The notes beneath the pieces are model-generated. The model ran no database searches and was not told the DNA's origin. It saw nothing but the letters and a program-made list of their open reading frames with translations. This document shows positions 1 to 9,423 of a DNA stretch of 64,000 bases, piece by piece (the first letter of the stretch is position 1; each line of letters starts with the position of its first letter). The position numbers were made by a program, and so were the translations under genes. Source of the DNA: Phytopseudomonas straminea (lineage in GTDB: Bacteria; Pseudomonadota; Gammaproteobacteria; Pseudomonadales; Pseudomonadaceae); contig NZ_FOMO01000003.1 in assembly GCF_900112645.1 (NCBI RefSeq), forward strand, positions 248,001-312,000, read 5' to 3'.

Positions 1-258
1 GTCGCCCCGATGCCGGCTATCCCATATTGGTCACTGTTGCAGGCAAATAACTTCGGCTGGCGCACTCTTTTGGGGCGTCGAATAAAGAGCCGGTTTGATA
101 AGTATTGATGTGCTTATCGACGGGTATTCATCAATAGCGCGACGGGCTGGAAAATAAGCTGTCGGGAGGCAGTTCAATGGCCCCGAAAAGTCGATAGCGG
201 AACGCTATCGAGCGCGGTCATTTAGCGAAATTTGCTTGAGATAAGTTACGAATCACTG
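1..258. other. Gene-free stretch at the window start
   Basis: I see no convincing coding region here. The base composition is mixed and no open frame has a plausible ribosome binding site or a recognisable product. It lies downstream of the first chemoreceptor gene, so it probably separates that gene from whatever lies left of the window. Confidence 0.5.
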
Positions 259-289
259 CCGGAGCGCAAGCATTGCGCTTGCGCTCCGG
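259..289 (-). terminator. Hairpin downstream of the first chemoreceptor
   Basis: A perfect 13-bp stem (positions 259-271 and 277-289) with a 5-base loop lies about 12 bases beyond the chemoreceptor stop codon. The stem is GC-rich. No clear T-run follows on the reverse strand, so it may be an RNA-stabilising hairpin or an imperfect terminator. Confidence 0.5.
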
Positions 290-300
290 GCAATGGTCCC

Positions 301-2244
301 TTAGGTGCGGAAGCGCCCGACCAGGCCATTCAGCTCGCCCGATAGTGCCTCCAGGCGCTGCGAGTCGGTGCGTGCCGAATGGGCCAACTCCTCGACCAGC
401 TGGGCATCGGTATGGATCTGCGCGATGTGGCGGTTGATGTCTTCGGCCACGTGGTGCTGCTCCTCGGCGGCGGTGGCGATCTGGTTGTTCTGGTCGCGGA
501 TCTCGTCTACCGAGGCGCGAATCTGCTCGAAGCTGTCGCGGGCATGCTGGATGCGCTCCACGCTTTGCAGCGACATGCTCAGGCTGCTCTGCATCTGCTT
601 GGTGACTTCCTGGGTGCGCCGCGCCAGGCCGCCGAGCAGGCCATCGATCTCGCCGGTGGAATCCGCCGTGCGTTTGGCCAGCGCACGCACTTCGTCGGCG
701 ACTACCGCGAAGCCGCGGCCCTGTTCGCCGGCTCGTGCTGCTTCGATGGCTGCGTTGAGGGCCAGGAGGTTGGTCTGCTCGGCGATCGAGCGGATGGTAT
801 CGAGGATGGCGTTGATGTTCTGGCTGTCCTGCTCCAAAACCTGCATGGCCTGGGCAGATTTCTGCAAGTTTTCGCTGAGCTGGGTGACGCTGCCGGTGGC
901 TTCGTCGATTTGTTGCTGGCCATCGTGCACCTGGCGCTGGCCGGAGTCGGCGGACGAGGCGGCGTTGCTGCACGAACGGGCCACTTCATTGGCGGTGGCG
1001 ACCATTTCGTTGAAGGCGGTGGACACCAGCTCCACGGCTTCACGCTGGCGGCCGGCGGCATCGTTCATGTCGCGGGCCACGCGGGTGCTGGCGTCCGACG
1101 CGGTCTGCAGGTCCGCCGAAGCGCTGCCAATGCGTTGTACCAGCGTGCGGATGGCGCCCAGGAACTGGTTGAACCAGCGCGCCAGCAGGGCGGTTTCATC
1201 GTTTCCGCGCACATCCAGGCTGCGAGTCAGGTCGCCTTCGCCCTGGGCGATGCCTTCCAGACCGCCTGCCACGCTGCGGATCGGCTTGACGATCAGCCCG
1301 GCGAAACTGGCGCCGACGATGGCGAACAGCACCGCCAGCACCGCGGCGATCACGCCGATCTGCCAGGTCAGGCTGGTAGCCTTGGCCATCACTTCGCTGC
1401 GCTCGATCAGACCGATAAAGCGCCAGCCGAGGGTTTTAGACGACCACACGTTGGCCATATAGGACACCCCGCCCAGTTCGACTTCCACCAGGCCTTGCTC
1501 GACCTTGGCCAGCTCTGCGTAACCGTCGCCCAGCTCGCTGATCAGCTTGAAGTTGTGCTCCGGGGTGCGCGGGTCGACCAGCACGTTGCCGTTGCTTTCC
1601 AGCAGCATCAAATAACCGCTTTCGCCGAGCTTGATCTGCTTGACCAACTCGGTGAGTTGCTTGAGCGACACGTCCAGACCAACCACGCCGACGGGCTTGC
1701 CCTGGGCATCATCAACGGTGTGCACCGTGCCCATCAGCACCACATCATCAGGCGCCCAGTAGTAAGCGGCGGTGCGTACGGTTTTGCCTGGCGCGGCCAC
1801 AGCGGCCTTGTACCAAGGGCGAACGCGCGGGTCATAGCTGCTCAGCTTGGCATCGTCCGGCCAGGAGGCATAACCCCCATCTGCCTTGCCAAGCGACAGG
1901 TAGGCAGTGCTCGGGTGGCTGGCAGCGAACTGGCCGAACATTTCCAGAAATGCCTTGCCTTCATCGGTCTGCGGAATCTGCGCGGCATCGGCGCCCGTGT
2001 AGTTCTTCAGCTCGCCGGCGTTGCGCACTACCGGAAGCTTGGCCAGGTACTCGACGTTCTGCGCGATGGCGTCGAAGAACTGGTTCATGGCGTTTTCGAT
2101 CTGCCGGATTTCGCGGCTGCTGCTGTCCAGGAAGTCGTCCTGCGCCTGGCTGCGCAAATTGACCACCACCACGACGGCGACCAGCACGACGGGCACACAG
2201 GCAATGGCCGCGAAGGCCCAGGTGAGTTTCTGTTTGATGTTCAC
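301..2244 (-). CDS. Methyl-accepting chemotaxis protein with dCache sensor (copy 1)
   Basis: This is a 647-residue transmembrane chemoreceptor. The first membrane segment spans about residues 11-30. A periplasmic dCache domain follows, then a second membrane segment near 365-390, a HAMP domain and the conserved MCP signalling hairpin ([19 protein letters not shown] region). The ligand domain carries Y137, R142, W144, Y145 and D191, spaced like the amino-acid-binding motif of PctA-type receptors, so an amino acid ligand is likely (inference). I chose the GTG start at 2244 because it gives the same length and N-terminus as the neighbouring paralogue; the frame stays open further upstream. There is no C-terminal CheR-binding pentapeptide. 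The next gene upstream is a close copy in tandem. Confidence 0.95.
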   Translation of the reverse strand: MNIKQKLTWAFAAIACVPVVLVAVVVVVNLRSQAQDDFLDSSSREIRQIENAMNQFFDAIAQNVEYLAKLPVVRNAGELKNYTGADAAQIPQTDEGKAFLEMFGQFAASHPSTAYLSLGKADGGYASWPDDAKLSSYDPRVRPWYKAAVAAPGKTVRTAAYYWAPDDVVLMGTVHTVDDAQGKPVGVVGLDVSLKQLTELVKQIKLGESGYLMLLESNGNVLVDPRTPEHNFKLISELGDGYAELAKVEQGLVEVELGGVSYMANVWSSKTLGWRFIGLIERSEVMAKATSLTWQIGVIAAVLAVLFAIVGASFAGLIVKPIRSVAGGLEGIAQGEGDLTRSLDVRGNDETALLARWFNQFLGAIRTLVQRIGSASADLQTASDASTRVARDMNDAAGRQREAVELVSTAFNEMVATANEVARSCSNAASSADSGQRQVHDGQQQIDEATGSVTQLSENLQKSAQAMQVLEQDSQNINAILDTIRSIAEQTNLLALNAAIEAARAGEQGRGFAVVADEVRALAKRTADSTGEIDGLLGGLARRTQEVTKQMQSSLSMSLQSVERIQHARDSFEQIRASVDEIRDQNNQIATAAEEQHHVAEDINRHIAQIHTDAQLVEELAHSARTDSQRLEALSGELNGLVGRFRT

Positions 2245-2434
2245 GATGGTTCCTGCAGTGTCGTAAAGCGTTTTTTGGGTTTTTTTAAGCTTTGAAGCAG
2301 GCAGAAAGGATGGCTGGTGAATTTGTAGTCGTTGTGAACACTGAGTCGGCGTGACTGACGCAAACTTGAGCGCCCGCCCCTCACGTTTTTTTGTGATGGG
2401 CAGGCGTAGAGGCGGGGATGAAAGAGAGGACGTA

Positions 2435-4378
2435 TCAGGTTCTGAAGCGGCGAACCAGGCCATTGAGCTCGCCGGAGAGAGTTTCCAGGCGCTGCGAGTC
2501 GCTGCGCGCCGAGTGGGCCAGTTCCTCGACCAGCTGGGCGTCGGTATGGATCTGCGCGATGTGCCGGTTGATGTCCTCGGCGACCTGATGCTGCTCCTCG
2601 GCGGCGGTGGCGATCTGGCTGTTCTGATCGCGGATTTCGTCTACAGAGGCGCGGATCTGTTCGAAGCTGTCGCGGGCCTGCTGGATGCGCTCGACGCTCT
2701 GCTGCGACATGCTCAGGCTGCTTTGCATCTGCTTGGTCACGTCCTGGGTGCGCTTGGCCAGGCCGCCAAGCAGACCGTCGATTTCCCCGGTGGAGTCCGC
2801 GGTGCGTTTGGCCAGGGCGCGGACTTCGTCGGCCACTACCGCGAAACCGCGGCCCTGTTCACCGGCCCGGGCGGCCTCGATGGCCGCGTTGAGGGCCAGC
2901 AGGTTGGTCTGTTCGGCGATCGAGCGGATGGTATCGAGGATGGCGTTGATGTTCTTGCTGTCCTGCTCCAGCACCTGCATGGCCTGGGCGGACTTTTGCA
3001 GGTTCTCGCTGAGCTGGGTGACGCTGCCGGTGGCTTCGTCGATCTGCAGCTGGCCGCCGTGCACCTGGCGCTGACCGGAGTCCGCGGAGCTGGCGGCCTG
3101 GCTGCAAGAGCGGGCCACTTCGTTGGCGGTGGCGACCATTTCGTTGAAGGCGGTGGACACCAGCTCCACGGCTTCGCGTTGGCGCACGGCCGCATCGTTC
3201 ATGTCCAGGGCCACTCTGGTGGTGGCATCCGAGGCGGTCTGCAGATCCGCCGAAGCGCTGCCGATACGCTGCACCAGGGTGCGAATGGCGCCCAGGAACT
3301 GGTTGAACCAGCGCGCCAGCAGGGCGGTTTCGTCGTTGCCGCGTACATCCAGATTGCGGGTCAGGTCGCCTTCACCCTGGGCGATGCCTTCCAGACCACC
3401 GGCCACGCTACGGATCGGTTTGACGATCAGCCCGGCAAAGCTGGCGCCGACGATGGCGAATAGCACCGCCAGCACCGCGGCGATCACGCCGATCTGCCAG
3501 GTCAGGCTGGTGGCCTTGGCCATCACTTCACCGCGCTCGATCAGGCCGATGAAACGCCAGCCCAGCTTCTCGGATGACCAGACGTTGGCCATGTAGGTCA
3601 CGCCGTCCAACTCGACCTCCGCGAAGCCGCTCTTCACGCCGGCCAGTTCGCGAAAGCCGTCACCCAGTTCGTCCAGGCGCTTGAAGTTGTGCGCCGCATC
3701 GCGCGGGTCGACCAGCACGTTGCCGCTGCTTTCCAGCAGCATCAGGTAGCCGCTTTCGCCGAGCTTGATCTGCTTGACCAGGTCGGTCAGCTGCTTGAGC
3801 GACACGTCCAGGCCGATGGCGCCTACGGGCTGGCCCTGGGCGTTGTCGACGGTGTGCACGGTGCCCATCAGCACCACATCATCGGGGGCCCAGTAGTAGG
3901 CCGGGGTGCGCACGATCTTGCCTGGCGTGGCCATGGCCGCTTTGTACCAGGGGCGCTGGCGCGGGTCGTAGCTGTTGAGCTTGGGGTCATCTGGCCACAC
4001 CAGGTAGCCGCCATCCTGGTGGCCCACCTGCAGGTAGGCGGTGGTCGGGTGGCTGGTGGCGAACTGGTTCAGGCCGTAGAGCAGCGCCTGATTGATGGCA
4101 GGCAGGGGCACCTGGGCGGCATCGGCGGCGGTGTAGTTCTTGAGGTTCCGGGTGGTTCGCAGCAGATCGCTCTTGGCCAGGTATTCGACGTTCTGGGCGA
4201 TGGCATCGAAGAACTGGTTCATCGCGTTGTCGATCTGCCTGATCTCGCGGCTGCTGCTATCGAGAAAATCTTCCCGGGCCTGCTCGCGCAGGTTGATGAC
4301 GATCACGATGGCGACCAGCACCACGGGTACACAGGCAATGGCCGCAAAGCCCCAGGTAAGCTTCTGTTTGATGTTCAC
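2435..4378 (-). CDS. Methyl-accepting chemotaxis protein with dCache sensor (copy 2)
   Basis: This is also 647 residues, starts at GTG and has the same architecture as its downstream neighbour. The HAMP and signalling regions are almost identical between the two. Most differences fall in the membrane-distal half of the sensor (about residues 70-130). The PctA-type amino acid motif (YDPRQRPWY and a later GLDVSL aspartate) is intact. About 190 bases separate the two genes, so each may have its own promoter. The pair looks like a tandem duplication whose ligand ranges have drifted apart. Signalling would go through CheW and CheA, which are not in the window. Confidence 0.95.
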   Translation of the reverse strand: MNIKQKLTWGFAAIACVPVVLVAIVIVINLREQAREDFLDSSSREIRQIDNAMNQFFDAIAQNVEYLAKSDLLRTTRNLKNYTAADAAQVPLPAINQALLYGLNQFATSHPTTAYLQVGHQDGGYLVWPDDPKLNSYDPRQRPWYKAAMATPGKIVRTPAYYWAPDDVVLMGTVHTVDNAQGQPVGAIGLDVSLKQLTDLVKQIKLGESGYLMLLESSGNVLVDPRDAAHNFKRLDELGDGFRELAGVKSGFAEVELDGVTYMANVWSSEKLGWRFIGLIERGEVMAKATSLTWQIGVIAAVLAVLFAIVGASFAGLIVKPIRSVAGGLEGIAQGEGDLTRNLDVRGNDETALLARWFNQFLGAIRTLVQRIGSASADLQTASDATTRVALDMNDAAVRQREAVELVSTAFNEMVATANEVARSCSQAASSADSGQRQVHGGQLQIDEATGSVTQLSENLQKSAQAMQVLEQDSKNINAILDTIRSIAEQTNLLALNAAIEAARAGEQGRGFAVVADEVRALAKRTADSTGEIDGLLGGLAKRTQDVTKQMQSSLSMSQQSVERIQQARDSFEQIRASVDEIRDQNSQIATAAEEQHQVAEDINRHIAQIHTDAQLVEELAHSARSDSQRLETLSGELNGLVRRFRT

Positions 4379-4804
4379 GATGATTCCTGCTTGAGCGAAG
4401 GCTGTTGTTTTTTTTGGTAAAGGCAGCCAAAACGGACATTGCGTGGTGATGGCTTAATGCTAGGGGAGCGTAAATCATTGGTATGTGGTATGCCAGCTAT
4501 TTGGCGTCAGCGATTGATCGTTGTTGTGTCGGTACGCGGGCTTGAGCACCGGCGTGGCTAGCCTAACGAAGTGCAGCCGGCTGATTGTGAAGCAGTGGGA
4601 ATCGCCGGCGCGATGCAGGCAGGTAAGCTGTCGGCGTGATGAGGTAGTGCTTGAGCATGACAGTCCTTGTCGGCGTGGGAGGGGCGGCGGATCTACAGCG
4701 GTGCTGCTTTGCTGCGCGTGTGTCGGCTGTAATAAATAAGAGAGCGTTGCGGGCAAAACTATCTTCGCCACCAGGCTATAGCGCAGCAGGTCAGCCCGAA
4801 AAGT
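4379..4804. other. Gene-free spacer upstream of chemoreceptor copy 2
   Basis: About 425 bases carry no gene I can support. The stretch must hold the promoter of the second chemoreceptor at its left end. I could not find a convincing sigma-28-type flagellar promoter. The short open frames here lack ribosome binding sites and family features. Confidence 0.5.
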
Positions 4805-4831
4805 ACGATCCCGCGGCAGGCGCGGGATCGT
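4805..4831 (-). terminator. Terminator of the polyamine gene cluster
   Basis: A perfect 11-bp stem (4805-4815 and 4821-4831) with a 5-base loop sits 16 bases past the stop of the polyamine-binding protein gene. On the reverse strand it is followed by TACTTTT, a reasonable intrinsic terminator tail. Confidence 0.75.
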
Positions 4832-4847
4832 TGAGTGAAGACAGTTG

Positions 4848-5948
4848 TTAGCTGCCAGTCTTGATCTTCACCCAGGCACGGGTGCGCACCCGTTCGATCT
4901 TCTGGGGCAAGGGTTGGATGCTGAACAGGGTTTTCTGCAGTTCAGGTGTTGGCGTCAGGTCCGGGTTGCCGCTGATCGCCTTGTCCACCAGTGGCATGGA
5001 ATCCCTGTTCGGGTTGGGATAACCGAGGAAATCGCTGATCGGTGCGATCACCTTGGGATCGAGCAGGTTGTTGAGGAACTCGTGGGCTTCCTCGACGTTC
5101 TGGGCGCTTTTCGGGATGGCAAAGGTATCGAACCAGATCGGGGCGCCTTCCTTGGGTAGGCGCCATTCGACCTTCACGCCGTTACCGGCTTCCTTGGCGC
5201 GGTTGGCGAACTGGTAGAAGCTGCCTGAATAGCCGATGGCCACACAGATGTCGCCGTTGGCGATGTCGGTCATGTACTTGGCCGAGTGGAAATAGGTCAC
5301 GTAGGGGCGCACCTTCATGAGCAGTTCGGTGGCCTTCTCGTAATCCTGCGGGTTGGTGCTGTTAGGCGGCAGGCCCAGGTAGTGCAGGGCGATGGGCAAA
5401 ATCTCGTTGGGCGCATCGAGCATGGTCACGCCGCACTGTTTGAGCTTTTCCATATTCTCGGGCTTGAACACCAGGTCCCAGCTATTCACGGGCGCGTTTT
5501 CGCCGAGTGCGGCCTTGACCTTGTCCGGGTTGTAGCCGATCAGTACAGTGCCGTACATGTAGGGCACGCCGTACTGGTTACCGGGGTCGTTGGTTTCCAA
5601 GAGCTTGAGTAGCGCTGGATCGAGGTGCTTCCAATTGGGCAGCTTGCTCTTGTCGAGTTTCTGGAACACGCCAGCCTTGATCTGGGTGTCGAGGAACATG
5701 TTAGACGGCACCACCAGGTCGTAGCCCGAGTTGCCGGTCAGCAGCTTGGCTTCCAGCGCCTCGTTGGTCTCGAAGGTGTCCCAGGTCAGCTTGATGTCGG
5801 TCTTCTGCTGAAAGTCCTTGAGAGTCTGCGGCAGCATGTAGTCCGCCCAGTTGTAGACCCGCAACTCCCGTGCTTCGACCATGGTGCTACTGGCCAGCAG
5901 CGCCGCTCCACAAAGCGTGGCGCTGAACAGATGGTGGAGATTTTTCAT
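4848..5948 (-). CDS. Periplasmic polyamine-binding protein (PotF/SpuD family)
   Basis: This 366-residue solute-binding protein has a signal peptide (MKNLHHLFSATLCGAALLA) and the family opening RELRVYNWADYMLPQTL. It would capture putrescine, spermidine or a derivative in the periplasm. The ATG at 5948 is preferred over an upstream in-frame start because GGAG precedes it and the signal peptide begins there. It lies 44 bases after the acetylpolyamine amidohydrolase gene, so the two are probably cotranscribed. No permease or ATPase gene is nearby, so it must share one encoded elsewhere or act in sensing. Its exact polyamine ligand cannot be read from sequence. Confidence 0.92.
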   Translation of the reverse strand: MKNLHHLFSATLCGAALLASSTMVEARELRVYNWADYMLPQTLKDFQQKTDIKLTWDTFETNEALEAKLLTGNSGYDLVVPSNMFLDTQIKAGVFQKLDKSKLPNWKHLDPALLKLLETNDPGNQYGVPYMYGTVLIGYNPDKVKAALGENAPVNSWDLVFKPENMEKLKQCGVTMLDAPNEILPIALHYLGLPPNSTNPQDYEKATELLMKVRPYVTYFHSAKYMTDIANGDICVAIGYSGSFYQFANRAKEAGNGVKVEWRLPKEGAPIWFDTFAIPKSAQNVEEAHEFLNNLLDPKVIAPISDFLGYPNPNRDSMPLVDKAISGNPDLTPTPELQKTLFSIQPLPQKIERVRTRAWVKIKTGS

Positions 5949-5992
5949 CGTTATGTGCTCCGTTGTAGGCGTGTTGTCGGCAGTCTTTAGGG

Positions 5993-7021
5993 TCAAGCAC
6001 CCTCGAAACCTTCCAGTACGTTCACCGCATTGATGCCGATCTCCTCCACCGCGTAACCGCCCTCCATCACGAACAGGGTGGGTTTGCCGAGGCGCGCTAT
6101 GCGTTCGCCCATGCGCAGGTAGTCGGGGCTGTCGAGTTTGAATTGGGAAATCGGGTCTTCCTTGAACGTATCCACCCCCAGCGACACCACGATCACATCG
6201 GGCGCGTACTCGGTGATACGGGCGCAGGCCTGCTCCAACGCCGCACTCCAGCGATCCCAGCCACTGCCCGAAGCCAGCGGCAGGTTGAGGTTGAAGCCCT
6301 TGCCCGCGCCTTCGCCGACTTCGTCGTGGTAACCGAGAAAAAACGGGAATTCGAAGCTTGGGTCGCCATGTATCGAGGTCACCAGCACGTCGCTGCGTTC
6401 GTAGAAGATCGACTGGGTGCCGTTACCGTGGTGGTAGTCCACGTCGAGAATCGCCACGCGCTTGCAGCCCTGGTCGAGAAACGCCTGGGTGGCGATGGCG
6501 GCATTGTTCAGATAGCAGTAGCCGCCCATCAGGTCGGCGGCGGCGTGGTGACCTGGTGGGCGGCACAGGGCGAAGGCGCTAGTGGCGCCAGCGCTGATCA
6601 ACTGCTGGCCAGTGAGGGCGACCTGCGCGGCGCTCCAGGCCGCTTGCCAGGTGCCGGCCGTGATTGGTGCGCCGCCATCGAAACTGTAGTAACCCAGCTG
6701 CCCGAGCAGGGTGTCCGGCAGCACGCTGCGCAGCGTGCGCGCAGGCCAGGTGAAGGGCAGGATATCGCTATCGCGGCCCATGGCAGTCCAGCGTGGCCAA
6801 GCGGTTTCGAAAAAGCTCAGGTAATCGCGGTCATGAATGCGTTCGATCGGCGCACGGCCGAAGTCGCTCGGCTCGAGCACGTCGCCGAGCCCCTGCTTGC
6901 GCACCCTGGCGAGTACATGGTCGGCCCGCGAAGGCATTTCAAAGCAGGGTTTGAGTTCCCCGTCGATGATTTCGCAGCGTCCATGGTGCAGCTGGTGGTC
7001 ATCGCTGTAGATCGTCTGCAT
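5993..7021 (-). CDS. aphA: Acetylpolyamine amidohydrolase (class II histone-deacetylase family)
   Basis: This 342-residue zinc hydrolase removes acetyl groups from acetylated polyamines such as acetylputrescine or acetylcadaverine. Family hallmarks are visible: PPGHHA, the zinc-binding and charge-relay segment ILDVDYHHGNG, the later aspartate in SLGVDTF, and VMEGGY near the C-terminus. The ATG at 7021 begins the conserved MQTIYSDDHQLHHG N-terminus; the longer upstream frame does not resemble the family. The downstream polyamine-binding protein supports a role in taking up and deacetylating polyamines as a carbon or nitrogen source. Pseudomonads carry several paralogues, so the symbol is by analogy. 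Confidence 0.9.
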   Translation of the reverse strand: MQTIYSDDHQLHHGRCEIIDGELKPCFEMPSRADHVLARVRKQGLGDVLEPSDFGRAPIERIHDRDYLSFFETAWPRWTAMGRDSDILPFTWPARTLRSVLPDTLLGQLGYYSFDGGAPITAGTWQAAWSAAQVALTGQQLISAGATSAFALCRPPGHHAAADLMGGYCYLNNAAIATQAFLDQGCKRVAILDVDYHHGNGTQSIFYERSDVLVTSIHGDPSFEFPFFLGYHDEVGEGAGKGFNLNLPLASGSGWDRWSAALEQACARITEYAPDVIVVSLGVDTFKEDPISQFKLDSPDYLRMGERIARLGKPTLFVMEGGYAVEEIGINAVNVLEGFEGA

Positions 7022-7207
7022 GTTCGGCTCTCCCGCTGTTGATGACAGCATTCTTGGCCGCATTCGGTTGGGGAGGAAATGAGCGCAACGGCCAAAAGGG
7101 GATAGATGTGGCCACCAAATGGCGCACGGGCGAACCACATCGGTGCGCATGCTTGGCGTGTCGGCTGCCCAGTCGATGGGCAAGGCCGTGCCAGGTCCGC
7201 GGTGTCT

Positions 7208-8212
7208 TCAGGCCAGGGCAGGGCGCCGGTAGCGGCTAGGCGAGGTGCCGCTCCAGCGCTGGAAAGCGTGGCGAAAACTGGCCGTTTCGCTGTAGCCCAG
7301 TGCCTCGGCGATATGGGCAATGGGCAGACGTTCTTCGCCCAATAAGCGGCGCGCCTGCTCGAAGCGCAACTCGTCGAGCAGGCTCTGGTAGCTGGTGCCT
7401 ACTTCCTGCAATTGCCGGCGTAGGGTGCGCGACGAACAGCGTAACTGACGTGCCAGGCCATCGAGTCCAGGCGAGTCCGGCAATTGGCTGGCGAGCAGTT
7501 GGCGCACGCGACTGATCAGCGCCTGGTGGGAGAGGAACTCGCGGTTCAGCTGGCGACAACGTTCCAGGGTATCGCGGTGTGTCACCGGGTCGGCCAGGGG
7601 TAGGCGGCGATCCAGCCACTGGCTGTCGAAGACGATGGCGTTATCGGCGGCGTTGAACTGTACTGGACAGCCGAAATCGCGGCTGTACTGTCGCTGATAG
7701 CGTGGCGCGCGGTGGTTGAAACGAGCTGCTTCGAGAGGCAGCTGGCGACCGAGCAGGTCATCGCAGATCAGCTTCAGGGAAGCCAGGCAGAACTCGGTAT
7801 TGAAGGTGGAGAGCTCCGCAGCGTCACGGTAGTCGCTGGCTTCGATCCACGCCTGCGCGCCCTCGCGACGCAGACGCAGTTCGAACAGGGTGCCCAGCAA
7901 GGCTGGAAAGCTGAATGCTACCTGAAGCGCCTCACCCAACGTCGCCGCTGAAAGCAGGCTGAAGCCCAGCAAACCGTAGGAAGACACGTGCATGCGCCGG
8001 CCCAGCAGCAGGCCAAGATCCTGGCAGCGGTCGGTGGCGTTGCGAAACACCTGACGCTCCTGGGCGATGCTGATGCGCATCTCCGGACGCTGCAGGTCGG
8101 CCGGAGCGATACCGCTGCCGGCCAGCAATTCGTCGATGCAGGCGCCGTTCTGGCAGAGCGTATCCAGGGCCAGCACGACGGCGTGAAGCGTGGTCAGGTG
8201 GGAGTGCTGCAT
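7208..8212 (-). CDS. AraC-family transcriptional regulator
   Basis: This 334-residue regulator has an N-terminal arabinose-binding-like domain of the OruR/ArgR type and a C-terminal AraC double helix-turn-helix (IAHIAEALGYSETASFRHAF then WSGTSPSRYR). The ATG at 8212 has GAAGG about 9 bases upstream; a longer in-frame start at 8248 has no ribosome binding site. It lies on the same strand 186 bases upstream of the amidohydrolase gene. This position suggests, but does not prove, that it controls the polyamine genes, with a polyamine or related amine as inducer. Confidence 0.88.
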   Translation of the reverse strand: MQHSHLTTLHAVVLALDTLCQNGACIDELLAGSGIAPADLQRPEMRISIAQERQVFRNATDRCQDLGLLLGRRMHVSSYGLLGFSLLSAATLGEALQVAFSFPALLGTLFELRLRREGAQAWIEASDYRDAAELSTFNTEFCLASLKLICDDLLGRQLPLEAARFNHRAPRYQRQYSRDFGCPVQFNAADNAIVFDSQWLDRRLPLADPVTHRDTLERCRQLNREFLSHQALISRVRQLLASQLPDSPGLDGLARQLRCSSRTLRRQLQEVGTSYQSLLDELRFEQARRLLGEERLPIAHIAEALGYSETASFRHAFQRWSGTSPSRYRRPALA

Positions 8213-8354
8213 GGGGGCACGCCTTCTCGTAACGGGTCCGAGAATCATGCAGTAAGCATGCCCGTGCCCGGCGTCGCCCGCTTTGGGGTTTCGCTGGGCA
8301 GCGTGGCGTGCGGATGTAGGGGAAGGTAACGTCGGGCCAGCCGGTAGTGGGATA

Positions 8355-8388
8355 TCGAGCGCAGCCTGCCTGCCGGCGCTGCGCTCGA
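8355..8388 (-). terminator. Hairpin downstream of uppP
   Basis: A perfect 11-bp stem (8355-8365 and 8378-8388) with a 12-base loop begins 8 bases after the uppP stop codon. It has no strong T-run on the reverse strand, so termination is likely but not certain. Confidence 0.5.
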
Positions 8389-8395
8389 CCCGTGC

Positions 8396-9193
8396 TTAGA
8401 GCGCCACGAACAGCAGGACGGTGCCGAGGATCAGACGGTAGATCACGTAGGGCAGCATGCCCACGCGATCCAGCGCGGCCAAAAACAGCTTGATGCACAG
8501 GAACGCCGAAGCAAAAGACAGGCCGATGCCCCAGGCCATGTCGCCCCAGTGCGCGCCATCGCCTTGCTCGATCAGATGCACCGCCTTGAGGCTGCCGGCG
8601 GCGAGAATCAGCGGAATCGATAGCAGGAAGGAAAAGCTCGCCGCGCTCTTGCGGTCGAAGCCAAGCATCAGCGCGGCGGTCATGGTGATGCCCGAGCGCG
8701 AGGTGCCGGGAATCAGCGCGAGCATCTGCGCCAGGCCGATCAGCAGCGCATGGCGCCAGTTCATGCGGCTCATGTCGGCGTCGCGGCTGCCTTTGGCGTC
8801 GGCCCACCAGAGCACCAGGCCGAACACGATGGTAGTGGTGCCGATCACCAGCATGGAGCGGGTGTACTGCTCGATCAGCGATTCGAACAGCAATCCGGCC
8901 ACTGCTGCCGGGATGGTCGCCAGGAGGATCATCCAGCCCATGCGGCTTTCCGGTGTGGCGCGGCGGTGCACCACATGCCCCAGCCAGCCGCTCACGATGG
9001 CGGCAATCTGCTGACGAAAGGCGAGCACCACGGCCATCAGGGTGCCGACGTGTACGGCGACGTCGAAGGCTTGACCCTGATCCGGCCAGCCCAGCAGTTG
9101 CGAGGGCAGGATCAGGTGGGCAGAAGAGGAAACGGGGATGAATTCGGTGACGCCTTGAATCAGCGACAGAACGAGCAGGTGTAGCCAGTCCAT
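8396..9193 (-). CDS. uppP: Undecaprenyl-diphosphatase
   Basis: This 265-residue polytopic membrane protein dephosphorylates undecaprenyl diphosphate to recycle the lipid carrier used for peptidoglycan and exported polysaccharides. The two BacA/UppP signature segments are present: GVTEFIPVSSSAHLIL near the N-terminus and PGTSRSGITMTAALMLGF in the middle. The ATG at 9193 gives the canonical MDWLHLLVLSLIQG start; an upstream frame extension is not conserved in character. It is transcribed away from the MFS gene that follows. It is functionally relevant to the polysaccharide locus further along, but not linked to it. Confidence 0.95.
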   Translation of the reverse strand: MDWLHLLVLSLIQGVTEFIPVSSSAHLILPSQLLGWPDQGQAFDVAVHVGTLMAVVLAFRQQIAAIVSGWLGHVVHRRATPESRMGWMILLATIPAAVAGLLFESLIEQYTRSMLVIGTTTIVFGLVLWWADAKGSRDADMSRMNWRHALLIGLAQMLALIPGTSRSGITMTAALMLGFDRKSAASFSFLLSIPLILAAGSLKAVHLIEQGDGAHWGDMAWGIGLSFASAFLCIKLFLAALDRVGMLPYVIYRLILGTVLLFVAL

Positions 9194-9371
9194 GAGGGTC
9201 CTTAATGAGGGAGCTAACGAATGTGAACTGCGGGGTATGACCCGGTGTGTGTCCGTTTTTCTCCCTCCGAACCTGTCTGTAACCTGAAATGTGTGCACAC
9301 AATTTCGCAGGCGGCCCGAATTCTGCCGCGCTACGGCGCTGCTCACGCGCTACGAATTTGCTATCGTGAGC

Positions 9372-9396
9372 GCCCCGCGGGCCAAGTACGCGGGGC
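9372..9396 (+). other. Leader hairpin ahead of the MFS gene
   Basis: An 8-bp perfect stem (9372-9379 and 9389-9396) lies about 28 bases before the MFS start codon, in the divergent spacer with uppP. It could be a leader structure or chance in GC-rich DNA. Confidence 0.3.
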
Positions 9397-9423
9397 TCCG
9401 TAGACCTCCCGAGAATTCCCTTC

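Noticed and set aside
379-2295. Long open frame on the + strand (638 codons) opposite the first chemoreceptor
   Set aside because: It is the antisense shadow of a clear chemoreceptor in GC-rich DNA, with histidine/leucine/glycine-biased composition and no family features.
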